Made by a program: the position numbers and the translations under genes. From Arachis hypogaea (taxonomy: Eukaryota; Streptophyta; Magnoliopsida; Fabales; Fabaceae): DNA of 64,000 nucleotides. The notes below the pieces were generated by a model. That model ran no database searches. It saw nothing but the letters and a program-made list of their open reading frames with translations, and was not told the origin of the DNA. Numbering within the stretch: the first letter of the stretch is position 1; each line of letters opens with the position of its first letter. Shown here piece after piece: positions 1 to 13,800 of this stretch. The stretch spans positions 134,038,737 through 134,102,736 of the forward strand of contig NC_092038.1 of the NCBI RefSeq assembly GCF_003086295.3, in the 5' to 3' direction.

Positions 1-3000
1 GTAGTATGAAGTAGAAATAGAATGTACTCATCAAGACAAAGATGACAAAATAAACATTCTGCAGCAGATAGTAGAAACAGAACTCGGTTAGACAGGTTTT
101 TATGGGTTTATAAGGAAGGTTCCAAATTTTTTTCAACAATGTAGACACAGGAAGTGGCAATTCACCTGTCGACCAAAAAGATGACAAATCAACGAGTATA
201 TAAAAACAAAAATAAACCAGGCTAATATACTTCCACCGACACTAATATAGTGCCATCTTGTGATTGAATTACAGATCAAAAGCAGTCGCAAGTTGACAGT
301 TATTACAACACATGTGAACGCCATTGTACTGACATCCCAGAGTCCAAATATCTTTCCATCTGAGTTCTTAGCAGTCAGGTTTGTTGTGCCCACAAAATAG
401 AAGAATATTAGAGACTGGTATATAGAAAAAAAGGCATAGACAGCCACAACTCTCCACTTGAAGAAGGCATTCTTTATTCCCTCCTTGTATAGCTCAGGAT
501 ACTTCTTGGATAAAGACGCACTGACATCCTGCAAAGACGCATATAACCTTTCAAAACATATCATCCATGAAGAAAAAATATATTGCAAGTTTCACAAAAC
601 TTTCTTGTAAAAAGCCTAAACAGTTGCGTATAGCTTAATCCCCCCCTCCCCCCCCTCCCCCCCCCCCCCCCCCTCTTCCCCCTTTTCTTTTTTCCTCTCT
701 CTCTTCTCTCTACACCACAAAAAAAGTCTCTTTTGGGTTTCAAACATGGAATAGGCACTAAATCTAATTCTAATTCAGAAGAATGGGAGCAGACAAAAAT
801 TGAAGCAAACTTAAGTCTATTTGGTCATAAAAATTCTCATACCATATCATGAGATCTCTCTTCTAAGACAATAGGACCATGAATGATTTCACATCTTAGT
901 CAGAACTTTATAACTAGTGAATGGGGCAATATAAAAGCAAGTGACGCATGCCTCCAGTCTCCAGAGATAAAATACACACTCACAAAAGAAAATAGAGGTC
1001 CAATTTCCAAGTTGTCGTAGAAAATATGCTACCTTGTCAAATAGCCCAACAATGACCACAGGTACTGCTGTGAAGATGACATTATATAATGACTGAAACC
1101 AATCATCATAGAATCTCTGACCAGAAAACCCAGTTTGAAAAGTAAACCAAAACTGAGTGAGAGCGAATGTGAGATTCTTGTAGAAGAAGTATAATACCAC
1201 CTGCAAAAACCAATTTTGAACCAGCTTTTAAAAAAAGAAAAGAAAAACTATGCATGGTCATGTATTGTGGAGTTTAGAAAAACATGAGACCTTGCATACA
1301 CGTAGATATGACCAGCGGCCATGAACAAGCAGCAATTCTTCCAAGTAACGGAACTGTGCAATGGCAAAGTCACTAGCCATCACAGCTTGCATTCCTTCCA
1401 ACCCACTTATACCAACACCAACATGAGCAGCTTGAATCATGCTAACATCATTGGCTCCATCACCAATACTAAGTGTTATTTTATGTGCACCTTTCTTGAC
1501 CATACTTGTTACCTGTAAGTAGATTTAGTGAATGAACATCTAGTCTAGCTATACTATTCAAGGTCGATAACTTGGAAAGTTTACATGTGTCAATCAACTG
1601 GTCTTTGTCTGTTTCACTATCTAAGAAATCTTTCCATTACTGCAAAGACTTTAAAATAGTTTTATTTAATGAAATGTTATATTCTCGAGTCCAATACAAT
1701 ATTTGAGCCAACTATAAACAAACAACACATTCCTCTATGTATTTAACAGCTTCAAAGCATAAAACTCACTACAACAACAAAAAGAAAAAGCCATTTTAAC
1801 TTTTCTCTTCAACCCAACCCCTCCATCGTTTCCATCAATTTAATTTCACTCTTCCACTGGTTTTACTAAAATGCACAGAATTCTTAATATTTTAAAAATA
1901 TATTAAAAATTATAAATGTGGTTTACATGAAAATCATTATAAAAAAAGAATTTAAAATGTATAGTTGTTTTAAAAAATTATAATTGATTTACACTTCATT
2001 TTTATGAAATGGTTTTTACGCAAAATGATTTTATATAATTTGTCTAAATTGGAGGCTTGGAAGCCTGAAACAGTGGACCAGAGTTTGGAGGCAGAATAAA
2101 TAAAATGATACTTTTTAGATGCTGAAATTTGAAATATATGATGAATAACAGAGTTAGTTTATTATATGAAATTAATTTTTGGATTATCTATAAACCTATT
2201 TTCTTGCAAAGGATGAAAAAAAACATTTATTTTTTATAATTAGAAATATTTTAAAATAAATATAAAGCTAAACATAAAATATTCCTCCAAAGACTAATAT
2301 ACAAACATAAACAAGATCTTACAGTTAAAAATAAAACTATTTAATAATGCTAAGCTTTAAACAATGATTCTATAGAATTCTTTCCTTTAAAAAAGAGAGA
2401 GGAAAATAATGAGAAATACATTGTTTTTCTTATAAAAGGACTAGATGTTTGTATAAATCAACTTTCTATTTAAACAGTGTTATTCTTTAAAATATGTGTA
2501 TAATTTTTTGTCTTATTTTCCTCTTATTAAAGAACAGGGGAGAGAAAATAATAAATTAATTTCCTTTTATTCATTAAAAAACTTTTAAAATGCATTTGCT
2601 TTTATAATTTTGTTGATATAAAAATAGTTGTATATAATATAACCCTTTTGAAACTTAATCGGCTAGAATATTGATAATGATAAGAATTTAAAACTGATAA
2701 TATTATTATTCTTATTATTATTTATAAGTTATCTCATATTTTTTAGTAAATTTCACTTATCACCCCTCTAGTTGACCAACATATACACTAACCTCCCTTA
2801 ATTTACCCATTTATATATAGAATACCAGAATTATCTCGTTCTTCTCCATTCCTTACTAAACATAAGAAGGTTGGATAAGGTTTGGTAGAGGAAGGATACA
2901 TTTGCATTTTATGTCACAAGTTATTTAGTTAGGATATGTTGGAGTTGAACAACTAATTTATTTTATTTTATGTTTTAAGACTTCATTAGAAGAAAATTTA

Positions 3001-6000
3001 TCTCGTACATCCGTCCTGAACACAAGACGGTATTTGGTAAAATTTCCCAATACAAGCAGCACCAACTTCTGCTACAAACTATTGCCCAAACTAGAGTCAA
3101 AGCATCTTTCCTTATACTAGCATAAGTTCTCTACATATAAACAATAGCAGTAAGAAGTTATTGAACAGAGCATCAGTTTTACCTGTGCTTTCTGTAAAGG
3201 AGAAACTCGGCAGCAAACGACAGCATGACAGTTCAAACCTAAATCCAGCAGCATCACTCTTAAACTTGGATCCAACGCATACATTAGACACTTTCCATCA
3301 ATTACAAGTGCTAATTTTGGTGCAGATCCAGAGTTAAAATAGCTCTGTGCTTCCTCAGTGCATTTCTTTAGCTCTTTTTTCACTTCATCTTTAATAAATC
3401 GTGCAATTTCCACTTGGTCACCCTAAAAGTCGAATAACAACACAGTTGCTACAATTAGAAACAATAACTGAGCATGTGGAAGCCAAAAAGAGCAGCTTAC
3501 CTTTTCTTCAACTTCTCTTATCGCATCAGTTTCTGAGCTGATAATAAATTTCTTCATCTCATTGTTTATTAAATTGCATGCTGCAGCAGAGGATTAATAA
3601 AACGAGAGTGAACAAAGTTTTTGGGCGCACAAGGTTCAGGACACAAGAAATCAACTGACCCAACAAGAGACTCACCGTAGGCTATGTTTATTGCTGTTTC
3701 AATCTTGTCCCCTGTAAGAACCCAAATTTTGATACCAGCCTTTTGAAGAGTCCGTATGCAAGCTGGTACTCCCTCCTGAAGCTTGTCTTCGATGGCGGTG
3801 CAACCAATTAAAGTGAGACCATTCTCAATAAGTTCCGCAACCTGTATTATTTCTAGAAATATCAGTAAGAACAGAATAATTCATTCTAGAAAATTTATAA
3901 TGTAATTTCAAATTTTTAATAGCTTGAGATTTAGAACATAGCCTGACTTGAAAAGTGACAAGAATACTTCTAGTTTTTAAAATAAGAAGTGAAAAGTCAA
4001 ACAATTGGAATAAAAATATGCAGCTACAAAGGTAAATATAGAATTACGAAAAAGTAGCACAAGCATTAATCTCTATACTAACAATTATCAGGTTTCCACA
4101 TTTTGGTTGCAGCATGTAATTTAATGAACAATAAGATGATATGGTTAGATGACAGGTTTAGCTTTCCATATTTTAAGGAAGTAATTCTTGATTTTCCAAA
4201 TTTTGTAGCTTTATGCTTTGCAGTTCTTTCAGGGTTTCAAGCGGAAACTCACTTTAATAATTAAGTTAAAAAAGAGCCCAATAAGTCCTTTAGGAAGCAG
4301 AGCCACCTTCAATCAGAATCGAAACTAGCATTTGTAATTGATGGCAAACGCCTCATGGGTTGAACCCAAGCTTATGAGTAATGCTAGCAGGCTACTGAAT
4401 TTTCATGCTTTTTCAATATGCTGAATAGCACCGTCGTGACTTTCTAATTTTTACACTTCAGCTAGGTTTGGTAACAAAGACAAGCATATGAATCAAAATA
4501 ATATACCCCTTTCTGATCCTTTTAGGAACCAATCGGATTTTAACAAGACAAAATGCAAAAGCAAAGCAGTCTCTACATTGACAGAACTTTACAGAGGAAT
4601 AATAAAAACAATAGTTTAGTGCACTATGACTACCCATTGAGGTAAGCTATTACAAAAATGTAAACCATTTGATGCTTAATATTCGCGAAAAGCTACCATA
4701 GCAGGATAAAAATTACCTCATCTAACTTCTTCTCACGATCACGTAGAGAAGACTTGGCCTGGATAAACTTCTCATTCCAGCTTTCATAAGCATCAGGATG
4801 CAATTCTTTGTAGGCCAGGCATAATGTGCGTAGTCCAGCAGATCCAAATTGTTCCAGATGCTCTCTTGTCAAGTTCCTGATTTCATTATTACCATCAGCC
4901 AGTCTCTCAAAGATTACAGTATCAGCACCCTGTTATAAGCAAGTCCTTAAAAGATGTTTGTTATCTGATTAGCCGAAGGTAAGCAATTTTTCATAATGGA
5001 GAATCCTCAAGAAGGTATTACCTTGCAGTACAATACAAGCCTCCCATCTGGATAACGACATACAACAGACTGACGCTTCCTTGTACTATTAATGGAACAA
5101 CGATTACAAGTATTGTTAAAAAGAAAAGTTTCAAATCTTAAAATCTAAACTATAGCAGCATGAGGGAAGGGATGGTTACCTATTAAACTCGAGTACATTT
5201 AAAATTTCATAGGATACATCTTGAGTATGGCCAATCTTCTCCACATGAGATTCACGAACATATATAGCTGTTGGTGTGCGTCTGCCAAGGTAAAATACTG
5301 ATCAGGATCAACTCAAATAGAAATAACCTAAAGCGGCAGCACTATTAATAAACCAATAGCAGAAGCAATTATTAAAGGTATATTCCATACACCTCAAATC
5401 ACTGCAAGTCTCAAATGAAAGGTAAATTCAGACACAGGCCTTACCCCATTCTTTCAGAATAAGGAAATTTCATTATGAGAACATGGAGGCCAATAGAACA
5501 GGAAGAATACAAGATGGCCTCTGTAACAAAGATGCAGATGAGGCAAGTTTGACAGAAAGTGCATAAAAATCCCAGCTCAATAAGAAGTCCCAGACTAAGG
5601 ATAATTTGCAAATATGCAAGCTTCGTTATAAAAACACTTAACATGGAAAATTCTTGCAGTGTGGCTTAATTGGAACTGGCATAGATGAAAGTGAAGTAAC
5701 TTAACCACTGAGAGCTACATCTGGAAATTAATTATTCAAGGGATGCACATCACACTATAATGTGCAAAAAGCCAGTGAGTTGCTAGCTAAATTGGAACTG
5801 GCCCAGATCTTTATGACTTGGTCATGATGTTAATATTCCTTCCCTATCAAAAGACTAAACTATTATGTAGTTGTACAGAGTAACCATGGAAGTTTGATAT
5901 GATTTGTTGAACTAAACAGACAGTTATGCAGAAAATATTAATAATTCTGTACCTGTAAAAAAAGAAACCAAAGTTCTTTGCAGCAATAACCAAAGCAGAC

Positions 6001-9000
6001 TCATCAGGAGACGCAGCTTGATACTTAATCTTTTCAGGGGACTCTTCACCCTCAGGAAGTACTGTATGACATATAGCAAGACATCTGAAGAACCCCTATG
6101 TAGCGAAACAAATCATCACACGAGCACATAGTAAGTAAGCAGTTTTTTTCTCATAATTAAAGCATTTTACCAGAAAAAAGGAAGATACAGTATCAAACAG
6201 CACATCGTTGAACAAAATCATCTTCTCTTTGAGCAAATATTAGTATTTAAGATGAAGGATCTAGATTATGCCAGCTAGTTGAAAATTAGGCAATATAGAC
6301 ATTACACCTGGTTAGTATGCAAAAATAAGGAGTTTGACATTCTTATTCTTATTCTTATTACCAACTACATAGTATAAACCCAAAATTTATTAACATCCAT
6401 AAAATTGCAGCAGATTAAGATCTCACAATAGACTAGGAAGTGAGTTTTCATCATCAAATCCAAGTGGATACACTACTTTCTCAATCCATGACAAAATTTG
6501 TCAAGAAAGCAATATGCTTCTTTCTGAGGCATGTGTCCATAGTAAGAGTATTCAAAACTATTGCATCAGTAACATTGAGCCAAATAATTCAAATTGTTCA
6601 GAAGATGAGAAGAACTCAGAATCACAAATTCTCTTCTAATAAAATTTCTTTTCCAAAGACAAAAAAAAGGTAAATGCCAGCTCCTCCAATGTGGAAAGCA
6701 TGCAAAGTGAAATTTCAGTGTGCAAAGGTTACAGACGAAACACAGTGCTTATGAAACTATAAAGCAGAAATTATAGATGATGAGACCAACAAGAAAGACT
6801 AACCCCCATATAAATAAGGAGTAACAGATTTCTAAGTTACCCAGCTGATCAAGTTCAGTTGTATGTTCTCATGACACATGGACACAGTTGAAAAACTTTG
6901 TATAGCTTCTTCTAGGAAAAACACAAACAATAATTTCCGAATAACATGAGACATGCAAGTAGATGGATTTATGTAAGAACATTTCTACCTAGCAAAAAAT
7001 CAAACATGAGTTATGAAACAGGAAATTCCAAATTTTTGCCACTACTTCAAAGTCAAGCAGAACTATTTACCTTGCAGATATCAGGATTAGACTCATTCCT
7101 CCATGCTCCTCTCATAATCCTAGTATCATCAAAATTAAAACCTTTCTCTTGCACTGCATTGGGTGATCTTTTTTCCTGTAATGAAACATAACACATTATA
7201 ATTTATAACTGCAATCCCTGGACATAGACCTGTTATTTTCTTACCATGCAGAAACATCTTACCTCAATTTTCATGCCATTGCGCTCTGCTATTCCCCTTT
7301 CAATTTCTGTCACACCATGTCCATACACCTCCCCACCAATTGAACACTTGAAGAACTCCATTAAGTTTCTTGTAAGAGTCCCAGTTTTGTCAGAGAAAAT
7401 GTATTCCACCTAGTCAAATCATCAAGAAAATTGTGTATCTCAGAAATTTGGTGAGGAAAACAAATAGATCTTGCAATCAGACATCTACCGTAAATATGCA
7501 CTTTATGTTAATTCAAGTCTAAAAATTTTCAACAATACATAAAGTGGGAGACAAACAGAGGAAAAAGTTAGATAATAACGAAGGTTTAAAAAGTAAAAAG
7601 GAAAAAGATTTAATAGCTAGGTCCTATATGTATAAGCCATGCAACAAAGCTACCAATCCATCTCTTTGTATATGATAACATTGATGATTACCATCTTATC
7701 TTTCTTCATTATGGTTGTAAGTCTGTAAAGAAAACTGACCGAAGCCTGTCGGTAGGGAACCTTTTGTCTACTTTGGAAAAGATGTGACTGTTCCCACTAA
7801 AAAAACACCTTTATTATGGTGTTCTTAAATGGTTATTTGTTTAATTCTGGAGCCCTTGCATTGATTTCTTTATTTCTTTTACTATTTCTCATTTGTTTTT
7901 TGTCCATTTGAGCACATCTTATTCTCTCTTTGCGCTTTCATCAATAACAACTGTTTTTCTGTCAAGGGGGAAAAATTTGGTAGCAACTTACCTGCCCAAG
8001 TTCTTCATTCAGATTTGACGTCCTAGCTAATGCAGGCGTATTGGTTTCACTATGATACATATGCAAGTCCTTGTTAATAAACTGAGCAGACTGGATAAAT
8101 TTTATCATCTGATAAAAAAATAAAATTATTAACATTTTGGCTTATTGGGAAACACATTTTATGGGCACATATATGACTGAGAAACAAACCTCTATAGAGA
8201 CATAAAGAGAAATGGGAATGATTGAAGAGTATAGTGTGATAAGGGTAAACATAGTCAGAATAAGAACCTGAAAAAATGAGAGAGTCAACAAATATTCAGT
8301 TAAAATAAACAAAACAAGGAGATGATATTGTTATTGACTTTGCAATTATAAAGTACCAAAAATCTGTTGTTAGGGTTAAACTGTGATGAGCCCTCCTCAA
8401 TTGAATCAAGATGCAAGTAATAATATTTCTTGTCTACGAAGAGTGCACTGTAATGTCAACAAAAATCTAACATTCAAAACAGAATTAATTCATACTACTA
8501 ATTATTAAATAAGAGATCCCCAATCTGGCCATACTTCTGTTAATTTTTCAAAATTTCAGTCATAATTCAATTAAACATAAAGAGCAGGGATCCACTTCCA
8601 TCGGGTTGTTGACTTACACCATCAAATAACTTTTTTATCTACTATGAATTTCGTCAATCCAACCATTGAATGACATTATTTGATTAGATAATCAAATAAC
8701 CAAATTTTATAAACTTCAAACATCAGTAAATATGCAATCTAATGGTCGGTATTTACTTGTGTTTTGAAACTATATTATAGTTCAAAATTGAGTAGTATGG
8801 TGATATATCAAATGGCTTCCAAATTTTGGGAAATTTCACATAATTGGTCTATAGGGTCAAATGTCTCAATTAAACAGTTGGAATTACAAAATTTGTAATC
8901 TATAAAAAGTTATTCACAGTTGTAAGTGGATCATAAATATTAAAAGAGCTACTCTCTGGAACTTCCACACTTTTACAAAATATTATTAGTTATAACGTCT

Positions 9001-10811
9001 CGTCATGCTAATATATTAATAATAATAGTAAATCTAATATAGAGTTGAAACAAACCAACTCTAGTGCCTTCTTGATAGTGTGCTCACATTCCAGGAAAAA
9101 TTAGTAATGAATTGGAAGAGGTCCAGGAAAAATCATTATTTAACTCACGCACCTGCCCGTGGCTCCAACAAAGCACATCACAAAGAGAGTTACAAATAGA
9201 GTGAGTATGAGCTTGTCAAGTTTCCTCTCCAATGTACTTCTTTTGGAAGGAACGTTCATTGAATTCATCATCACCTGCAATGTTATTCAAATTGTCTGTA
9301 AGACAGAATCCAATAAACAATCACAGAAGGTAACCATTTTATTATGAAAGAGGATGGGAAACAAAAAGGAGATATTTTCAGTTTATGTTTTTTAAAATTT
9401 TGTACAGAAACTCGAGGGAAAGAGTCTTGGCTTTTTCCACAATTTCCTACACAATGTTTTAAACTGGAAACAGAAAACAAACACCCTCAGTTTAATTTAT
9501 AGAAAAACAAAAGAAAACAGGTAGTATGAATTGCTTAGGTTTAATGCTTTTATTAAACAATATTGCGCTCAGAAAATTGATATTTAAAGATAAAAAGAAA
9601 GACTAATTTACTAAACATTAAGCTTGTTACAAATGAACCATTAGCAACATGAGAAATATGCATTGAACTCTATAAAACACTGGTAAGGCAGCTGAATTGC
9701 CTCCGCTTAAAGAGGTTGATCGAATATTTTGCATCATTAGGAAGAAGAGACATTTGAGTGATTGTTAGTGGAAATTTCACAAAACGCAATAATTGACAGC
9801 AAGAAAAGACTCAGGAAACCTGGAACAATATGAAAAAATGTTGGAGATTCCAAATCCCATTGATATTGAAACTTCGGGTGGTAAATATCAACCAAGGAGA
9901 GTATATCAACAACAATGAGCAATAGACACCTGACACCATACGGACACAATGACACACCAAAATAATAAAAAAAAAATAGTGTTGACAGGGACATGTACAC
10001 GGCACACACACACACACACACACAAAAATAGTGTTGACAGGGACATGTACACACACACAAAAGTGGAGCATATCATGTATCTTGTATATCCCCTATTTCT
10101 GTTTCCCTCTAACAAAATATGGGGCTTGGCTCTTTCTTTTTCCATTAGACTGGCTATGTTAAATGAAACAAAATATTGAGTGACAAAGGATGAGCATGAA
10201 CATAAATTAAGTGTGGCAGAGATGAGAATGCTGAGATGGATGACCAGCCACACACGTATGGACAAAATAAGGAACGAAGTTATGAAGATATAAGAGAGGA
10301 AGTTGGAGTAGCACCTATGGTAGAAAAGATAGTAGAATCTCATCTCAGTTGGTTTGGGCATGTGAGAAGAAGATCGACAGAGCATCCAATTAGGAGAGTG
10401 GATGAGATGGAAAGTAAAAGGGGAGGAATTGTAAAGGAAGATCCAAAAAGACCATATATAAGGTGGTCAAAGGAGATCTCCATGTAAATAGTTTTATTGT
10501 AGACATGATACATGATAGGACTTAATGGTGTTGTTTGATCCATATAGTCGACCCCACCCAGTGGAATAATGCTTTGTTGTTGTTGTTGTATCACAAAAAA
10601 AGTCCTTAATGAGTTCGTCATAAGAAAATTAGTCATGTACAAATACATGTATAAGAAGGAGAAGGGGGGGGGGGGGGGTGACACTGAAACAAAAAACCCA
10701 ATCAAAGTGATCATTTAAGGATTCACCTCATTTTCTTCAGTGAGAAAGTTTCTTGTTTCCAACCGTGGCTCATCGAGAGAAAGATTAGAAACTTTTTGAA
10801 AGAAAGAAGGC

Positions 10812-10860
<49 letters not shown>

Positions 10861-13800
10861 CTATTTCCTATGTATCCACCCTGAGTTCATGTGTGTCCAA
10901 GCTGTATCTAATGGAGAAAAGGTTGTTTGAGAGATGCCACAACAGCAGTGGTGATTCACCCAAGAGAATAATGGAGAGAAAAACCATCAATAAAATATTA
11001 AAGAAAAAAATTATGGATGATTTGATAGCGTGAAATTCTCAAAGCATACTCAAGAATAGAGTTTCAAATTTCAATTAAGACCTCAGCAGCAAAATAGTGA
11101 TAGTATAGGTCATGAAGGATGTACCAATATTAAGGGTTAGTCTGGATTGGCTTTTGAAAAAATATCTACATTTTAGATTTTATTTTTTTAGTAGATAAAT
11201 CTATTTCACATTTGGAAAGACTTTAAAAAGCACTTTCAATTATTAAAAATACTTTTAGTTTTATTTGGATAAAAATGAAAGAAAATACTTTTTGAAAATG
11301 AATTACATAAAAGGACATGCTGGAGAAATGCCCCTAGTCAGAGACTCAGAGTGTTTAGCTTCAGTTATGTTTCTTGTTTCTCGCTTTAGCTTGTAAACAC
11401 TACTTCACATTCTTTGTGATGAGAGATGTAATGAACATGTCAACAAAATAATAATGCACAATGCTCTCTATACTAAACAAGAGAAAGAAATTCAAAAACT
11501 TGCAGAACATAACGCTATTCAAATGATGATAAAATTGAAAAGAAATAGATGGGTATAACGCAAACATTACAACAATCCATATCAAATAAGACAAATAATA
11601 GCATAGCATCTGTGCTATATTTACAAATCAATCACATTACATGTAGACTATCTTATGCAGCAAGCATGTCATTAGTAATGCATTTCGACAATTAATGCGT
11701 CACTACCAAACATGTGTATAACTATCTACCAGGTAACAGAACATGGAATAAATATTGCAGAGTTATAAAAATAAATATAAATCATTAACAACAAACCTTT
11801 GTTTCATGTCCTGTAAAAATAACCACCGTAACAATATACTCCGTATTCCTGAGACTGCATCCCTGAATATGCAGAAGATTCAATAAACCAATGCCAGTTC
11901 AGTTTCATAAACTTCCCATAAACAAAATATTGCTATCTATTGATTGTAAAAATAAATATATAATATATTTGTTGAGATAGTATACAGATTTATGTCCTGA
12001 TTTTCCTTAATTATGATTGATATGAATATCCAATTAGATGTAATTATTTATGCTTAAGGAAAATTAGTATCAGGCAATTATTAGGTAAGAATGGCAAGAT
12101 GCCTGCATATTGTAATGGTTTCTATACAGTTTAACCATTGAAAAAATTATTTACATCTCTATTTTCTCCATGCTACTTTCAAGTTTTTTAAATGAAATCC
12201 AACAATGAAGGTGCATTTCAATCATCAATGCAACAATTATAGCTAGTTTATGAATAAAATGGAGCTCACAACAAAATATACTTTAAACAGAACTAGTAGA
12301 AAAAGTACAACATACTCGCAGCAAAACTTGATTTGGACTGAGAGGCAATGTTTGATTGTCCAATATAAGATTTCCAGTAAAGGTATACAGCGAATTGTTT
12401 GGTTGTTCACATTGAATTTCACCTGCCATGCATTATAAAACAGCTACTCATAAATTTAAATGCATAAAATCAAGAACAAATTTTGCATTTATCATTAGAA
12501 TTGACACGTCCCCATCAATATGATTATATGATGATGATACTTGCACTGGTTTCACAATAATATGCCTAAACAAATTAAAATGAAAGGCAATCAGCTTGAT
12601 AGAGCCATACAAAAGTAACGAGCAAGAGAATTACAATTTATAAATTTCCAACATACTACAATTTAAGGAACAAATAATAGACAGGCAAATAAGCCATAAA
12701 AATAAACAAAAAACCACTTTTCAGACATAATCAAACATAAATTGATTAATTGTTCATTATGAACACACCTTTACAAGTCCCTTGATGTGCGTGTTGTGTG
12801 TGAGGAAAATTCAAAATCAAATTCACATATGTTTTGATTGCCCGATAGCTATTTCTTAATGAGACAATTTGTTTAGCATCTTTGATGAATGTTGGGTGTG
12901 CCCTTCAACCCTAGATCAACAATTATTGACTAGGTTTCTAGGGTTTGGTAGCAGGAAAGAGGCAAAACCTTTGGGCACTGTGCAATATATGCCGCTATTT
13001 GCACTATTTGCACTATTTGGTTGCAGCATAATCCACACAATTTCAATGACAGATTTCCTGACAAGCATGTTTCAAGGGATATGAGACTTCCCCTTTCAAA
13101 CGAGTTGAGATATTGGAAATCTATGCTTTATAGATAAATATTTCCTTTTTTGCTTTGCTTTTGTATAAGGGAACTCTTATCCCCAATCCTCCTCATCTTA
13201 ATGTAATAATTCTTTTATCCAAAAATAAATAAAGAATAAATGACCATTTGTGCCCATGCAAGATGCCCTCCGTGTGACATATGTACCCACATTAAATCGA
13301 AACTAAACTTGTACCCATGCAAGATGCCCTCCGTGTGACAAAAGTACCCTGCCTTTGAAGGGTTGGAGTGCCACGTAGGGTACTTTTGTCACACGGAGGA
13401 CATCTTGCGTGGGTACAAGTTTAGTTTCGATCTAGTGTGGGTACATATGTCAGTATCTTCATCTTTTATGGATGCAAATGATCATTTATTCAATAAATAA
13501 ATATAGTTCTGATCTTCATATTGAATACTCCCATCTAATTGGAGGATCACTATTCAGTATGATAGGAACCCTACCAAGCCCAAGTATATAGTCTATGCTA
13601 GAAAGATAAGGGGGGTACAATGGACCAGGACCAAAAAATGCACGGGCCAGTGGAGACAAATTTAATTTTGTTAGGATGACTAGGAGAGAGAAAATAAAGA
13701 TTATGCTGAATCTGTAAACTGAGGAGGGAATTTGGTTAACCATTCGTGAGTGAAGATTAGGAGGGTGAATGGGTCGTTTAATACCCAAGACTGTTCTCAA

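Noticed and set aside
639..683. C-rich tract as a CRISPR or structured bacterial feature
   Set aside because: The context is a plant intron. It is simple low-complexity sequence with no repeat-spacer pattern.
133..1512. Separate small proteins at the left end (151, 105 and 81 residues)
   Set aside because: They are exons of the single ALA3-type flippase gene. Splice sites and phases join them.
9737..10385. Minus-strand frames of 107-159 residues across the CA repeat
   Set aside because: They are made of the (CA)n repeat and the antisense of the LINE remnant.
11130..11330. Possible third member of the PIF/Harbinger-like family
   Set aside because: The start (GGGTTAGTCTGGATTGGC) is suggestive, but the opposite end and target duplication could not be found.
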